From Gemmatimonadetes bacterium 2013_60CM_65_52 (GTDB taxonomy: Bacteria; Gemmatimonadota; Gemmatimonadetes; Gemmatimonadales; Gemmatimonadaceae): a DNA stretch of 64,000 nucleotides. Of this stretch, positions 16,226 to 23,855 are shown piece by piece. Position 1 is the first letter of the stretch. Every line of letters starts with the position of its first letter. The DNA lies in contig NGFI01000005.1 of assembly GCA_002215645.1 (NCBI GenBank), positions 364,678 through 428,677 of the forward strand. The letters run 5' to 3'. Both the position numbers and the translations under genes were made by a program. The notes beneath the pieces are model-generated. The model was not told where the DNA came from, ran no database searches, and saw only the letters and a list, made by a program, of their open reading frames with translations.

Positions 16226-17227
16226 ATGAAGACACGCGCATTGCTTCTCGCGTTCGGGCTGGCTGCCTGCGCGAAATCCGACAAGCCCGCCGCATCCGGC
16301 GCGGGCAAATCGCTGACCATCGCCGTGGTGCCCAAAGGAACCACGCACGAGTTCTGGAGGAGCATCCACGCCGGCGCCGTACAGGCGGCCCAGGAGTTGA
16401 GCGCCACCGGCGACTCGGTGCACATCATCTGGAAAGGCCCGTTGCGCGAAGACGATCGCGAACAACAGATCCAGGTGATTGAGGGATTCCTCTCGCAGGG
16501 CGTCCAGGGCATCGTGCTCGCGCCGCTCGATCGGCGAGCGCTGGTGCGCCCCGTCGAAGATGCAAAGCGCGCCGGCGTGCCGACGGTCATCATCGATTCC
16601 GGGCTCGAGACGGACGACGTCGTCAGCTATGTCGCCACCGACAACTACAAGGGCGGCACACTCGCAGCGGATCGCATCGGCGGACTGCTCGGCGGAACGG
16701 GCAAGGTGCTGGTGCTTCGCCTTCAGGAGGGCTCCGCAAGCACGGAAGAACGAGAGCGCGGATTTCTCGAGCGGCTGAAGTCGCAGTACCCGGGCATAAC
16801 GGTCGTCTCGTCGGATCAATACGCGGGCCCCACGCGCGAAACCGCCAAGCGCGCCTCTGAAAATCTTCTCAACCGTTTCGGCGGCGACTTGCAGGGGGTC
16901 TTCACGTCGAACGAATCGGCGACGATCGGCATGCTGCTGGCGCTCCAGGACATGAACAGGGCAGGAAAGGTTCACTTCGTGGGGTTCGACGCGAGCCAGA
17001 TCCTGGTGGACGCGATGCGAGCGCACCAACTCGACGGCATCGCCGTCCAGAACCCCATGCGCATGGGCTACCTGGGCGTCAAGATGATGGCGTCGCATCT
17101 TCGTGGTCTTCCGGTCGAGAAGAAAGTCGATACAGGGGTGACGCTGGTGACGCCGGAGAATCTCGACCAGCCCGCGATGAAGGATCTCCTGAGCCCTCCG
17201 ATCGCACGCTACCTGCCTGGGGGTTGA
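16226..17227 (+). CDS. Sugar ABC transporter substrate-binding lipoprotein (RbsB-like)
   Basis: A 333-residue periplasmic-binding-protein-type-1 (peripla_BP_4) protein for a monosaccharide. The signal peptide ends in the lipobox GLAAC, so it is lipid-anchored, unlike the usually soluble binding proteins of Proteobacteria. The first lobe starts KSLTIAVVPKGTTHEFW; DSGLETDDVVSYVATDNYKG is the typical second-strand ligand region, and VFTSNESATIGMLLAL and VGFDAS follow in the second lobe. The start ATG was chosen because it directly precedes the hydrophobic signal sequence. It is followed after 19 bases by the ATPase gene; the permease is the third gene of the same operon. Confidence 0.9.
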   Translation: MKTRALLLAFGLAACAKSDKPAASGAGKSLTIAVVPKGTTHEFWRSIHAGAVQAAQELSATGDSVHIIWKGPLREDDREQQIQVIEGFLSQGVQGIVLAPLDRRALVRPVEDAKRAGVPTVIIDSGLETDDVVSYVATDNYKGGTLAADRIGGLLGGTGKVLVLRLQEGSASTEERERGFLERLKSQYPGITVVSSDQYAGPTRETAKRASENLLNRFGGDLQGVFTSNESATIGMLLALQDMNRAGKVHFVGFDASQILVDAMRAHQLDGIAVQNPMRMGYLGVKMMASHLRGLPVEKKVDTGVTLVTPENLDQPAMKDLLSPPIARYLPGG

Positions 17228-17246
17228 TGCAGCTCACGAGTTCGGC

Positions 17247-18743
17247 ATGACGACTACGCTCGACGTCTCCGGCATCGCGAAGCGCTACGGCGCCACGCTC
17301 GCGCTCGACGGCGTCGATCTCGCCGTGCGCGCTGGCGAAGTACATGCCCTGATCGGTGAGAACGGAGCCGGTAAGAGCACGCTCATGGGTGTACTCGCCG
17401 GTGCCGTGCGTCCCGACCGCGGCACGATGCAGTTCGACGGCCAGGAGTACGTGCCCGAGTCGCAGCACGCGGCGCGCCGAGTCGGGATTGCGCTTATCCA
17501 TCAGGAGCTTTCGCTCTGTCCGCATCTCAGCGTGGCCGAGAATGTGTTGCTCGGCGCGGAAGAGTCGGCGGGTGGGTGGGTTGATCGTAGGCGAATGCAT
17601 GAGCGCGCACTTGCGTTGCTCGACGAGCTGCCGCATCCGGAGATCCGGCCCGAGCGTTTGCTCAGGGACCTTTCACTCCCGGCCCGGCAGATCGTGGAGA
17701 TCTGTCGCGCGCTGGCCGCGGACGCCAAGGTCGTTCTCATGGACGAACCGACCAGCAGCCTCCAGAGTGCGGACGTCGAACGCCTGTTCGCGCTCGTTCG
17801 GAGACTGACGGCGCGCGGCATCGCCGTCATCTACATCAGCCACTTTCTCGAGGAAGTGCGCCAGATCGCGGACCGGTACACCGTGCTTCGCGACGGCCGC
17901 ACCGTGGCGACCGGGGAAATGCGCGACGCGAGCATCGACCAGCTCATCACGCACATGGTTGGACGAACGGCCACGGGTCTCTTTCCGGTGCGCGCGGGCC
18001 GTCCCGGCCGAGAAGTGGCGTTGTCGGTGCGTGGAGTGAGTGCGCCGCCGCGGCTTCGCGAAGCGACGTTCGACCTCTATCGGGGAGAAATCCTCGGCGT
18101 CGCCGGACTCCTGGGATCGGGGCGCACGGAGCTGATGCGCGCGCTGTTCGGGCTGGAGCGGCCCACCTCGGGCGTGATCGAGATGCGCGGCCGCAGCGTC
18201 GACGCCGTTCGTGCCTCGACGGCTGAACGTGTCCGCCGCGGGTTCGGCTATGTGAGTGAGGACCGAAAGGGAGAGGGTCTCGCGCAGCCGATGTCCATTG
18301 CGGACAACCTGTGCGCGACGCGTCCGTCGCTCGCGTGGCGCGCGGCCGGCGTGCTGGATCTCGCGGCGCAAAAGGAGCGCGCACGACACTGGATTCGCGC
18401 CCTTCACGTGCGGGCGCGATCCGCATCCCAGCCCGTGCGCGCGCTCTCGGGTGGAAATCAGCAGAAGGTGGCCATCGGACGACTGCTGCATCAGGAGGCC
18501 GACGTGCTGCTGCTGGACGAGCCCACTCGCGGCATCGACATCGGCAGCAAGGCGGAGATCTACGACATCATCGCGCGGCAGGCGGACGCGGGATGCGCGG
18601 TGCTCGTGGTGAGCTCCTATCTGCCCGAGCTGTTCGGCATCTGCGACCGAATCGCCGTGATGTGCCGAGGGCGGCTCACGGCGCCACGCGCGGTGAGCGC
18701 GTGGACGCCGGAATCAGTGATGGCCGTGGCGATCGGCGGATGA
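17247..18743 (+). CDS. Sugar ABC transporter ATPase (RbsA/MglA-like, tandem domains)
   Basis: A 498-residue ATPase with two fused ABC domains, as in ribose/galactose importers. In the first half the Walker A is GENGAGKST, the signature region is LLRDLSLPARQIVEICRAL, and Walker B is VLMDEPTSSL. The second half has a degenerate Walker A (GLLGSGRTEL) and a normal signature (ALSGGNQQKVAIGR) with LLLDEPTRGID, the usual asymmetry of this family. It energises the permease encoded upstream. It is the last gene of the plus-strand fucose operon and converges on a minus-strand gene that ends 12 bases later. Confidence 0.93.
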   Translation: MTTTLDVSGIAKRYGATLALDGVDLAVRAGEVHALIGENGAGKSTLMGVLAGAVRPDRGTMQFDGQEYVPESQHAARRVGIALIHQELSLCPHLSVAENVLLGAEESAGGWVDRRRMHERALALLDELPHPEIRPERLLRDLSLPARQIVEICRALAADAKVVLMDEPTSSLQSADVERLFALVRRLTARGIAVIYISHFLEEVRQIADRYTVLRDGRTVATGEMRDASIDQLITHMVGRTATGLFPVRAGRPGREVALSVRGVSAPPRLREATFDLYRGEILGVAGLLGSGRTELMRALFGLERPTSGVIEMRGRSVDAVRASTAERVRRGFGYVSEDRKGEGLAQPMSIADNLCATRPSLAWRAAGVLDLAAQKERARHWIRALHVRARSASQPVRALSGGNQQKVAIGRLLHQEADVLLLDEPTRGIDIGSKAEIYDIIARQADAGCAVLVVSSYLPELFGICDRIAVMCRGRLTAPRAVSAWTPESVMAVAIGG

Positions 18744-18754
18744 GGCAGCGCGAG

Positions 18755-19246
18755 CTACTGGCGTTTCGTCGTGATGAGGATGACGCCGTTGGCGCCGCGC
18801 GAGCCGTACACCGACGTGGATCCGGCGTCGCGCAGCACCTCGATGGACTTGATGTCGTTGGGACTCAGGTCCGCCAACGCTCCGCCCGCCACGTTCCGCT
18901 GGGGCACGCCGTCGATGACGTAGAGCGGCTCCTGGTCCGAGTTGAGCGACCGGTTGCCCCGAATGCGAATCGAGACGCCGCCGGATGCGAGCCGGCGCAC
19001 CTCGACTCCCGGAAAGCGACCGTCGATCATGTCCGCGACGGACGTTGGGGAGTTGCGGCGTGCGACGTCGCCATCCATGGACGACACCGCGGTGGTTACG
19101 TCGCGGCGGGACTCCATGCCGTACCCGACGTTGACGGAGTCGCGCGCGGGGGCGGGGGAAGGCGCGGACGAAGAGCGGCCGAAGCAGCCTGCGAGAATGG
19201 CGACGCAGGGCAGTGCGACGGCATGGAACGGGAGCGGAAGGCGCAT
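18755..19246 (-). CDS. Plug-domain-only TonB-receptor-like lipoprotein
   Basis: A 163-residue protein with a lipoprotein signal (AILAGC) followed by a complete TonB-receptor plug domain and nothing else. Plug motifs are clear: VGYGMESRRDVTTAVSSM, ADMIDGRFPGVEV, RGNRSLNSDQEPLYVIDG and YGSRGANGVILITTK, then a stop. The 22-strand barrel, normally more than 600 residues, is absent and no barrel-like remnant follows. The start ATG is the one that opens the signal peptide. It could be an envelope protein using the plug fold on its own, a signalling or decoy partner of the neighbouring SusC receptors, or a truncated relic kept in frame. Intact signal and ending argue against a random fragment. Confidence 0.75.
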   Translation of the reverse strand: MRLPLPFHAVALPCVAILAGCFGRSSSAPSPAPARDSVNVGYGMESRRDVTTAVSSMDGDVARRNSPTSVADMIDGRFPGVEVRRLASGGVSIRIRGNRSLNSDQEPLYVIDGVPQRNVAGGALADLSPNDIKSIEVLRDAGSTSVYGSRGANGVILITTKRQ

Positions 19247-19450
19247 GCTCGGCCTGCCCCATGGGGCGGTTGTTCGGCGTCGAGAGCCGGCACCGAGGCC
19301 TACATCTATGAATCTGACCCGCCTGCGATGAAGTGCAAGTCTCACGGCAACGTTTGCAGCGGCGCCGGCACGGCCGGCGTAGTCAGCGGAGCGCAATTGA
19401 CAGGTCTCTTGTCGCGCCACGCCGGCGGACGTACATTGGCGGCCCTTCCC

Positions 19451-19462
19451 TTAAACGTTTAA
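19451..19462. promoter_or_regulatory. LacI-family operator, perfect 12-bp palindrome TTAAACGTTTAA
   Basis: The palindrome lies 16 bases before the start codon of the Tat-exported isomerase-like gene, with GGAG between them. A TTGACA hexamer occurs at 19397-19402, but no good -10 at normal spacing is seen. The same core recurs before the lacI gene (21854) and in half-site form at 4594, which is how LacI-family operators are usually distributed. Confidence 0.65.
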
Positions 19463-19478
19463 GGCCCGGAGTCAGAGC

Positions 19479-20399
19479 ATGAGCGATACCCCTCTTCCGC
19501 GTCGCCGCTTCCTCGCCACCGCCGCCGCCTCCGTCGCCGGAGCCTCCCTCGGCGTCGCCGCGCTTCCGCACCTTGCACGGGCTGTCGCAGCGCGTCCAGG
19601 CGCCGGCGCGAGCGATGCGACCGACACAGTGGACAACGCCGCCACCGCGCTGCGGCTCGGTATCGCCAGCTACTCGCTGCGCAAGTTCTCCCTTGAGAAG
19701 ACGCTCGAGATGGCGAAGGCCCTCCGCACGCCCTACATCAACTTCAAGTCGGTCCACATCCCGTACGAGAAGTCGCCGCAGGAGCTCGCCGCCATCCGCA
19801 AGCAGATCGAAGACGCCGGCTTCCAGATCGTCGGCGGCGGAACGATCGACTTCAACAAGGACACGGACGAGGACGTCGGCCGCCTCTTCGCGTACGCGAA
19901 GGCCGCCGGCATGCCGACCATCGTGTGCACCTGCATGCCGCCGGTTGTCCCACGCCTCGAGAAGTTCGCGAAGCAGTACGACATCAAGGTGGCCATTCAC
20001 AATCACGGCCCGGAGGACAAGCACTTCCCGTCGCCCTATGACGTGCTCGCCGCCGTGAAGTCCATGGATCCGCGCGTGGGCCTGTGCATCGACATCGGAC
20101 ACACGGTGCGCACGGGAACCGACGTGGTGAAATCCATCCTCGACGCCGGCCCGCGAGTCCTCGACATGCACGTGAAGGACCTGAGGGATCTCAAGGCGCG
20201 GGACAGCCAGTGCATCGTCGGTGAAGGTGCCATGCCCATCGCCGAGATCTTCCGTGCGCTCGAGCGCGTTCGATTTGGTGGATTTGTCAATCTCGAGTAC
20301 GAAATCGACGCCGACGATCCGCTGCCCGGCATGAAGCAGTCGTTCGCCTACATGCGCGGCGTGCTCGCCGGATTTTCGGCTGGCGCACGGGCCAACTGA
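19479..20399 (+). CDS. Tat-exported sugar phosphate isomerase/epimerase-like TIM barrel
   Basis: A 306-residue protein. The N-terminus has a twin-arginine signal (PLPRRRFLATAAAS) with an alanine-rich hydrophobic stretch, so the protein is exported folded to the periplasm. From about residue 55 it is a xylose isomerase-like TIM barrel: GIASYSLRKFSLEK, then IHNHGPEDKHFPSPYD, GLCIDIGHTVRTG, LDMHVKDL and the acidic FVNLEYEID near the end, supplying His, Asp and Glu metal ligands. Export of this fold is common in Bacteroidetes, Planctomycetes and Gemmatimonadota, where it accompanies DUF1080 and Gfo/Idh proteins in periplasmic sugar conversion. The TTAAACGTTTAA operator just upstream suggests LacI control. 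Confidence 0.85.
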   Translation: MSDTPLPRRRFLATAAASVAGASLGVAALPHLARAVAARPGAGASDATDTVDNAATALRLGIASYSLRKFSLEKTLEMAKALRTPYINFKSVHIPYEKSPQELAAIRKQIEDAGFQIVGGGTIDFNKDTDEDVGRLFAYAKAAGMPTIVCTCMPPVVPRLEKFAKQYDIKVAIHNHGPEDKHFPSPYDVLAAVKSMDPRVGLCIDIGHTVRTGTDVVKSILDAGPRVLDMHVKDLRDLKARDSQCIVGEGAMPIAEIFRALERVRFGGFVNLEYEIDADDPLPGMKQSFAYMRGVLAGFSAGARAN

Positions 20400-20419
20400 C
20401 CGCGACATCGAGAACAACT

Positions 20420-20572
20420 GAAAAGCGAATCAACCACAGAAAAGCGCAATCAACCACAGAAAAGCGAATCAACCACAGAAAAGCGAATCAACCACAGAAA
20501 AGCGAATCAACCACAGAAAAGCGAATCAACCACAGAAAAGCGAATCAACCACAGAAAAGCGAATCAACCACA
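20420..20572 (+). repeat. Eight tandem copies of a 19-bp repeat
   Basis: The unit is GAAAAGCGAATCAACCACA, directly repeated eight times without spacers; copy 2 has one inserted C (20 bp) and the rest are identical. The last copy runs into the left arm of a long inverted repeat, and the unit's AACCACAG end equals the outer end of that arm, so the array looks like expansion of one hairpin edge. Near-identity among copies implies recent slippage. No reading frame or spacer structure is associated with it. Confidence 0.95.
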
Positions 20573-20687
20573 GAGCACACAGAGAGCACAGAGTTTTTCC
20601 TTTTCTTTACCCGTTCAGAGCCACCAGGCTTGTGTGTCCTCTGTGTACTCTGTGTGCTCTGTGGTTATAAGGCTCTGTGGTTATAAG
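20566..20687. repeat. Long imperfect inverted repeat with duplicated right end
   Basis: Left arm 20566-20593 and right arm 20639-20666 are complementary over 28 bases with 2 mismatches, built from CACAGAG/CTCTGTG units, around a 45-base T-rich loop. The outer 16 bases of the right arm (GCTCTGTGGTTATAAG) are duplicated in tandem at 20656-20671 and 20672-20687. A related hairpin lies at 28508. Placed between two plus-strand genes it may end transcription or mark a dispersed element; together with the 19-bp array it fills the 320-base gap. Confidence 0.85.
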
Positions 20688-20719
20688 CAGTCCAGGTCCA
20701 TCTCAACCCGCGCACCTCA

Positions 20720-21766
20720 ATGTTGCATCGCACTCTGACTCTCTCCATGCTGGCGCTCGTGCCTCTCGGAACGCCTTCTCTTCGCAGAGCGTCTCCCGCC
20801 GATTACGTGCAAGTGGTCGTGCGTGACGCAGACCGCCGTGTCGATGTCACCGTGGGCGGCCAGCCGTTCACGTCGTACATCTACCCGACCAGCCTCATGA
20901 AGCCGGTGCTATACCCGCTGCGCACCGCAGCGGGTACGGTGGTCACTCGCGGTTATCCGTTGGAGCCGAGGCAGGGCGAGCGTGTCGATCATCCGCATCA
21001 TGCGGGGTTGTGGTTCGAGTACGGCAACGTGAGCGGAATCGACTTCTGGAACAATTCCACGGCTATCAAGAAGGCCGACGCCCCGAAGATGGGCACCATT
21101 CTGCATCGTGCCGTGAAGAACAGCACGAGCGGAGCGGGCGAGGGCACGCTGGACGTCGTCAACGAGTGGGTGAACTCGCAGGGGCGCGTTCTCCTGAAGG
21201 AGGACACGAAGTTCATCTTCCGCGCGCACGAGGGCTTTCGTTCGGTGGACCGCATCACGACGCTCACCGCCGTTGATTCCACCGTGACGTTCACCGACGA
21301 CAAGGAAGGGCTCATCGGCATGCGTGTCGCACGCTCGCTCGAGCAGCCGTCGAACACGCCCGAGAAGTTCGTGGACGCCACCGGCCGCGCGACGACGGTG
21401 GCGGTGCTCGACAATACCGGCGTCACGGGTCAGTACACGTCGTCGGAAGGGAAGGTCGGAGACGCCGTGTGGGGCACTCGCGGACGGTGGACGATGCTCA
21501 CCGGTACCGTCGGTACAGAGCCGGTGACCCTCGCGATTCTCGATCACCCGAAGAACGTCGGCTATCCCACGTACTGGCACGCGCGTGGTTATGGCCTGTT
21601 CGCGGCCAACAACCTGGGCCAGAAGGTGATGAGCGGCGGCAAAGAGGAGCTGAATTTCTCCCTGCCGGCCGGCAAGTCGGTGACGTTCCGACACCAGGTG
21701 CTGGTTCTCCACGGCACCGCGACGCCGGCCGACCTGGAGAACTACTGGGCTGGCTTCAGTAAGTAG
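20720..21766 (+). CDS. DUF6807 (PmoA-like) family protein, probably secreted
   Basis: A 348-residue protein I place in the family annotated as PmoA/DUF6807, a beta-sandwich resembling galactose-mutarotase-type carbohydrate enzymes and found in sugar-degradation operons. Conserved-looking features are RVDHPHHAGLWFEYGNVSGIDFWNN, a His-rich segment (His-Pro-His-His), and HPKNVGYPTYWHARGYGLFAANN in the second half. The first 20 residues are hydrophobic and signal-like (LSMLALVPLGTPS), so export is likely. No enzymatic reaction is established. The start codon has only a weak ribosome-binding site. It is followed by a hairpin terminator and then by the LacI regulator. Confidence 0.78.
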   Translation: MLHRTLTLSMLALVPLGTPSLRRASPADYVQVVVRDADRRVDVTVGGQPFTSYIYPTSLMKPVLYPLRTAAGTVVTRGYPLEPRQGERVDHPHHAGLWFEYGNVSGIDFWNNSTAIKKADAPKMGTILHRAVKNSTSGAGEGTLDVVNEWVNSQGRVLLKEDTKFIFRAHEGFRSVDRITTLTAVDSTVTFTDDKEGLIGMRVARSLEQPSNTPEKFVDATGRATTVAVLDNTGVTGQYTSSEGKVGDAVWGTRGRWTMLTGTVGTEPVTLAILDHPKNVGYPTYWHARGYGLFAANNLGQKVMSGGKEELNFSLPAGKSVTFRHQVLVLHGTATPADLENYWAGFSK

Positions 21767-21773
21767 CCCGATG

Positions 21774-21809
21774 GTGCAGGATGGCGCTAACTGTCGCGCC
21801 ATCTTGCAC
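21774..21809 (+). terminator. Hairpin terminator after the DUF6807 gene
   Basis: A 14-bp stem (GTGCAGGATGGCGC with GCGCCATCTTGCAC, one G-T pair) closes an 8-base loop, starting 7 bases after the stop codon. No T-tract follows, so it is either a weak intrinsic terminator or an RNA-stabilising hairpin. Confidence 0.6.
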
Positions 21810-21844
21810 ATAGCCCGGATTCGCAGATCATTTTGTTCGAGTTG

Positions 21845-21873
21845 TTGACAAACTTAAACGTTACAGCTACTCT
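21845..21873 (+). promoter_or_regulatory. lacI promoter with overlapping autoregulatory operator
   Basis: TTGACA (21845-21850) is followed 17 bases later by TACTCT (21868-21873). Between them lies TTAAACGTTACA (21854-21865), matching 10 of 12 bases of the palindrome at 19451. An operator in the -35/-10 spacer immediately before the regulator gene indicates autorepression. Confidence 0.6.
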
Positions 21874-21921
21874 CCCGCCCCACCCCATCCCACCCACGTG
21901 GTGCCTCCCTCCTCCCGTAGC

Positions 21922-22965
21922 ATGCGGCCGATCACGCTCCACGATCTCGCCAAGCACTGCCAGGTTTCCACGGCCACGGTCTCGGCCGTGGTCAACGGCG
22001 CGGATTGGGTCTCCGAGGCCACCCGCCGCCGTGTGCAGCGGGCGATCGAAGAGCTCGGGTATCACCCGAACCAGTTGGCGCGGGGGCTCAAGCGCCAGGA
22101 GGGACACGCGGTCGGCGTGGTCGTTTCCGACCTCACCAACCCGTTCTTCACCAGCATCGTCCGTAGCCTGAGCCACTCGCTGCGCGACGCGGGACGCACG
22201 CTCTCTCTGTGCGATTCCGACCACCGGCACGACCTCGGCGAGGCCAACCTCCGGATGCTCCTCGAGGGGCAGATCGTCGGCCTCGTCATCATCGGCGACA
22301 GCGTCCCGGAAAAGGCACTCCGCGCCTTCGTGAAGCGTCGCGCCAACGTGCCCGTCATCGTCATCGAGCGCGATTATCAGATACAGCAGGTGAGCTGCCT
22401 GCTCGTCGATTCCGAGCAGGGCGGGTATGCGGCCACGTGTCACCTCGCCGAACGTGGACGCCGGCGGATCGCGATGATCGCAGGCCCCACGACCGGCGCC
22501 GGTAGCGCCACGTATGGCCGGGCGACGCGTCTCGAGGGCTATCGGCGTGCGCTCAAGGACCTGCGCTTGCCATTCGACGAACAGCTCGTGGTGGAGGGCA
22601 ACTTCCGCTACGACAGCGGCTGCAGCGCCATGCACACGCTGCTCGAGCTCGAGGATCCACCCGACGCCGTTTTCGCGGCCAACGACATGATGGCGTTCGG
22701 CGCCATGAGCGTCGTGCGCGACGCGGGCCTGTCCGTCCCCGACGATGTGGCCCTCATCGGCTTCGACAACGTGCCGATGGCCGATCTCACCACCCCGGGC
22801 CTCACCACCATGGCAATGCCGATGGTGGAGCTTGGCGACGCCGCCGCCCGTCTGCTCGACGCACAGATCCGTCTTGGCGAGGATCACATCCCCCTGCGCG
22901 ACACGTTCTCGGCCACGCTCGTTGCGCGCGCATCAACTCTTGGTTCGGAGATATCAGTCGGATGA
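21922..22965 (+). CDS. LacI-family transcriptional regulator
   Basis: A 347-residue repressor. The N-terminal helix-turn-helix reads ITLHDLAKHCQVSTATVSAV with the minor-groove hinge helix region HPNQLARGLKR. The effector domain is of the periplasmic-binding type 1 fold: GVVVSDLTNPFFTSIVRSL, then AANDMMAFGAMSV and ALIGFDNVPMADLTTPGLTT. It should bind palindromic operators with a central CG, as found at 21854, 19451 and 4594, and release them on binding a sugar. The start ATG at 21922 puts the HTH at the very N-terminus; an ATG eight codons earlier is possible. Its stop overlaps the next gene as ATGA, coupling it to the DUF1080 gene. Confidence 0.92.
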   Translation: MRPITLHDLAKHCQVSTATVSAVVNGADWVSEATRRRVQRAIEELGYHPNQLARGLKRQEGHAVGVVVSDLTNPFFTSIVRSLSHSLRDAGRTLSLCDSDHRHDLGEANLRMLLEGQIVGLVIIGDSVPEKALRAFVKRRANVPVIVIERDYQIQQVSCLLVDSEQGGYAATCHLAERGRRRIAMIAGPTTGAGSATYGRATRLEGYRRALKDLRLPFDEQLVVEGNFRYDSGCSAMHTLLELEDPPDAVFAANDMMAFGAMSVVRDAGLSVPDDVALIGFDNVPMADLTTPGLTTMAMPMVELGDAAARLLDAQIRLGEDHIPLRDTFSATLVARASTLGSEISVG

Positions 22966-23753
22966 CGCACAACGCGCTACGTCTCGTTGGTTCGGTTGCA
23001 CTCGCTCTCGTCGCCGCGTGTCATCAGAGCGCGCCGGAGGCTGCCGCACCGGCGGCGCCGAATACCCTCACCGCCGAGGAGCAGCGCTCCGGTTGGCGCC
23101 TTCTCTTCGATGGGCAGTCGCTCGCGGGATGGCGCGGGCTTGGATATCCGAGCGTGCCAGCCGAGCACTGGAGCGTCGATGGCGGCGCGATCCGGAAAAT
23201 CGCCAGTGGCAAAGCGCGCACGCGCCCCGATGGGCAGCCCTTGGAGGCGAGCGATCTCATGACCGTCGCCACCTTCCGCGATTTCGAGCTCGCCTGGGAT
23301 TGGAAGGTGACGCCCGGAGCCAACAGCGGCTTGAAGTACAACGTGTCGGAGGAGCTCTCGACCTCCCTCGCTCCGACGCATGCTGCCAAGGCCTTCGAGT
23401 ATCAGATGCTCGACGACGATCGCCATCCCGATGGAAAGCTCGCAACGCATCGGGCCGGCGCGCTCTATGAGCTCGTTCCCGCCAACGACAAGAAACGCCT
23501 CGCGCCGGTCGGCGAGTGGAACCACTCCGTCATCGTGCTCGACGGCAATCACGGCGAGCACTGGCTCAACGGCGAAAAAATCGCCGAATACGAGCTCGGC
23601 TCGCCCGAGATGAACAAGGCGCTCGCCGCCAGCAAGTATGCCCCGATTCCCTGGTTCGCCACGCGGCGAAGCGGTCACATCGTCCTTCAGGATCACGGCG
23701 ATGAGGTCTACTTCCGCAACATCCGCATCAAGGAATTGCATCGCGCGCCCTGA
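22962..23753 (+). CDS. DUF1080 (3-keto-disaccharide hydrolase) lipoprotein
   Basis: A 263-residue lipoprotein (lipobox LVAAC) with a single DUF1080 domain, a concanavalin-like beta-jelly-roll now annotated as 3-keto-disaccharide/3-keto-glucoside hydrolase. The domain begins WRLLFDGQSLAGWRG and includes ANSGLKYNV, AFEYQMLDDDRHPDG, GEWNHSVIVLDGNHGEHWLNG and IVLQDHGDEVYFRNIRIKEL, all family hallmarks. Such enzymes cleave glycosides after C3 has been oxidised by a dehydrogenase. Translational overlap with the LacI regulator suggests it belongs to that regulon. The oxidising partner would have to be encoded elsewhere, for example the GMC/subunit-3 pair at 57586-60026. Confidence 0.88.
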   Translation: MTHNALRLVGSVALALVAACHQSAPEAAAPAAPNTLTAEEQRSGWRLLFDGQSLAGWRGLGYPSVPAEHWSVDGGAIRKIASGKARTRPDGQPLEASDLMTVATFRDFELAWDWKVTPGANSGLKYNVSEELSTSLAPTHAAKAFEYQMLDDDRHPDGKLATHRAGALYELVPANDKKRLAPVGEWNHSVIVLDGNHGEHWLNGEKIAEYELGSPEMNKALAASKYAPIPWFATRRSGHIVLQDHGDEVYFRNIRIKELHRAP

Positions 23754-23855
23754 GTGAGCTCACAAAAATCGGCGTCCCACCCGCCGACGATCGCTTTGCA
23801 GCACGCCGCACCCCTCGCCGTAGCATCCGCCAGTCCTCAATCAGAGAGTGGGAAC

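Noticed and set aside
20420-20572. CRISPR array suspicion for the regularly repeated unit
   Set aside because: The 19-bp units are directly adjacent with no spacers, and no cas genes are nearby. It is a simple tandem repeat.
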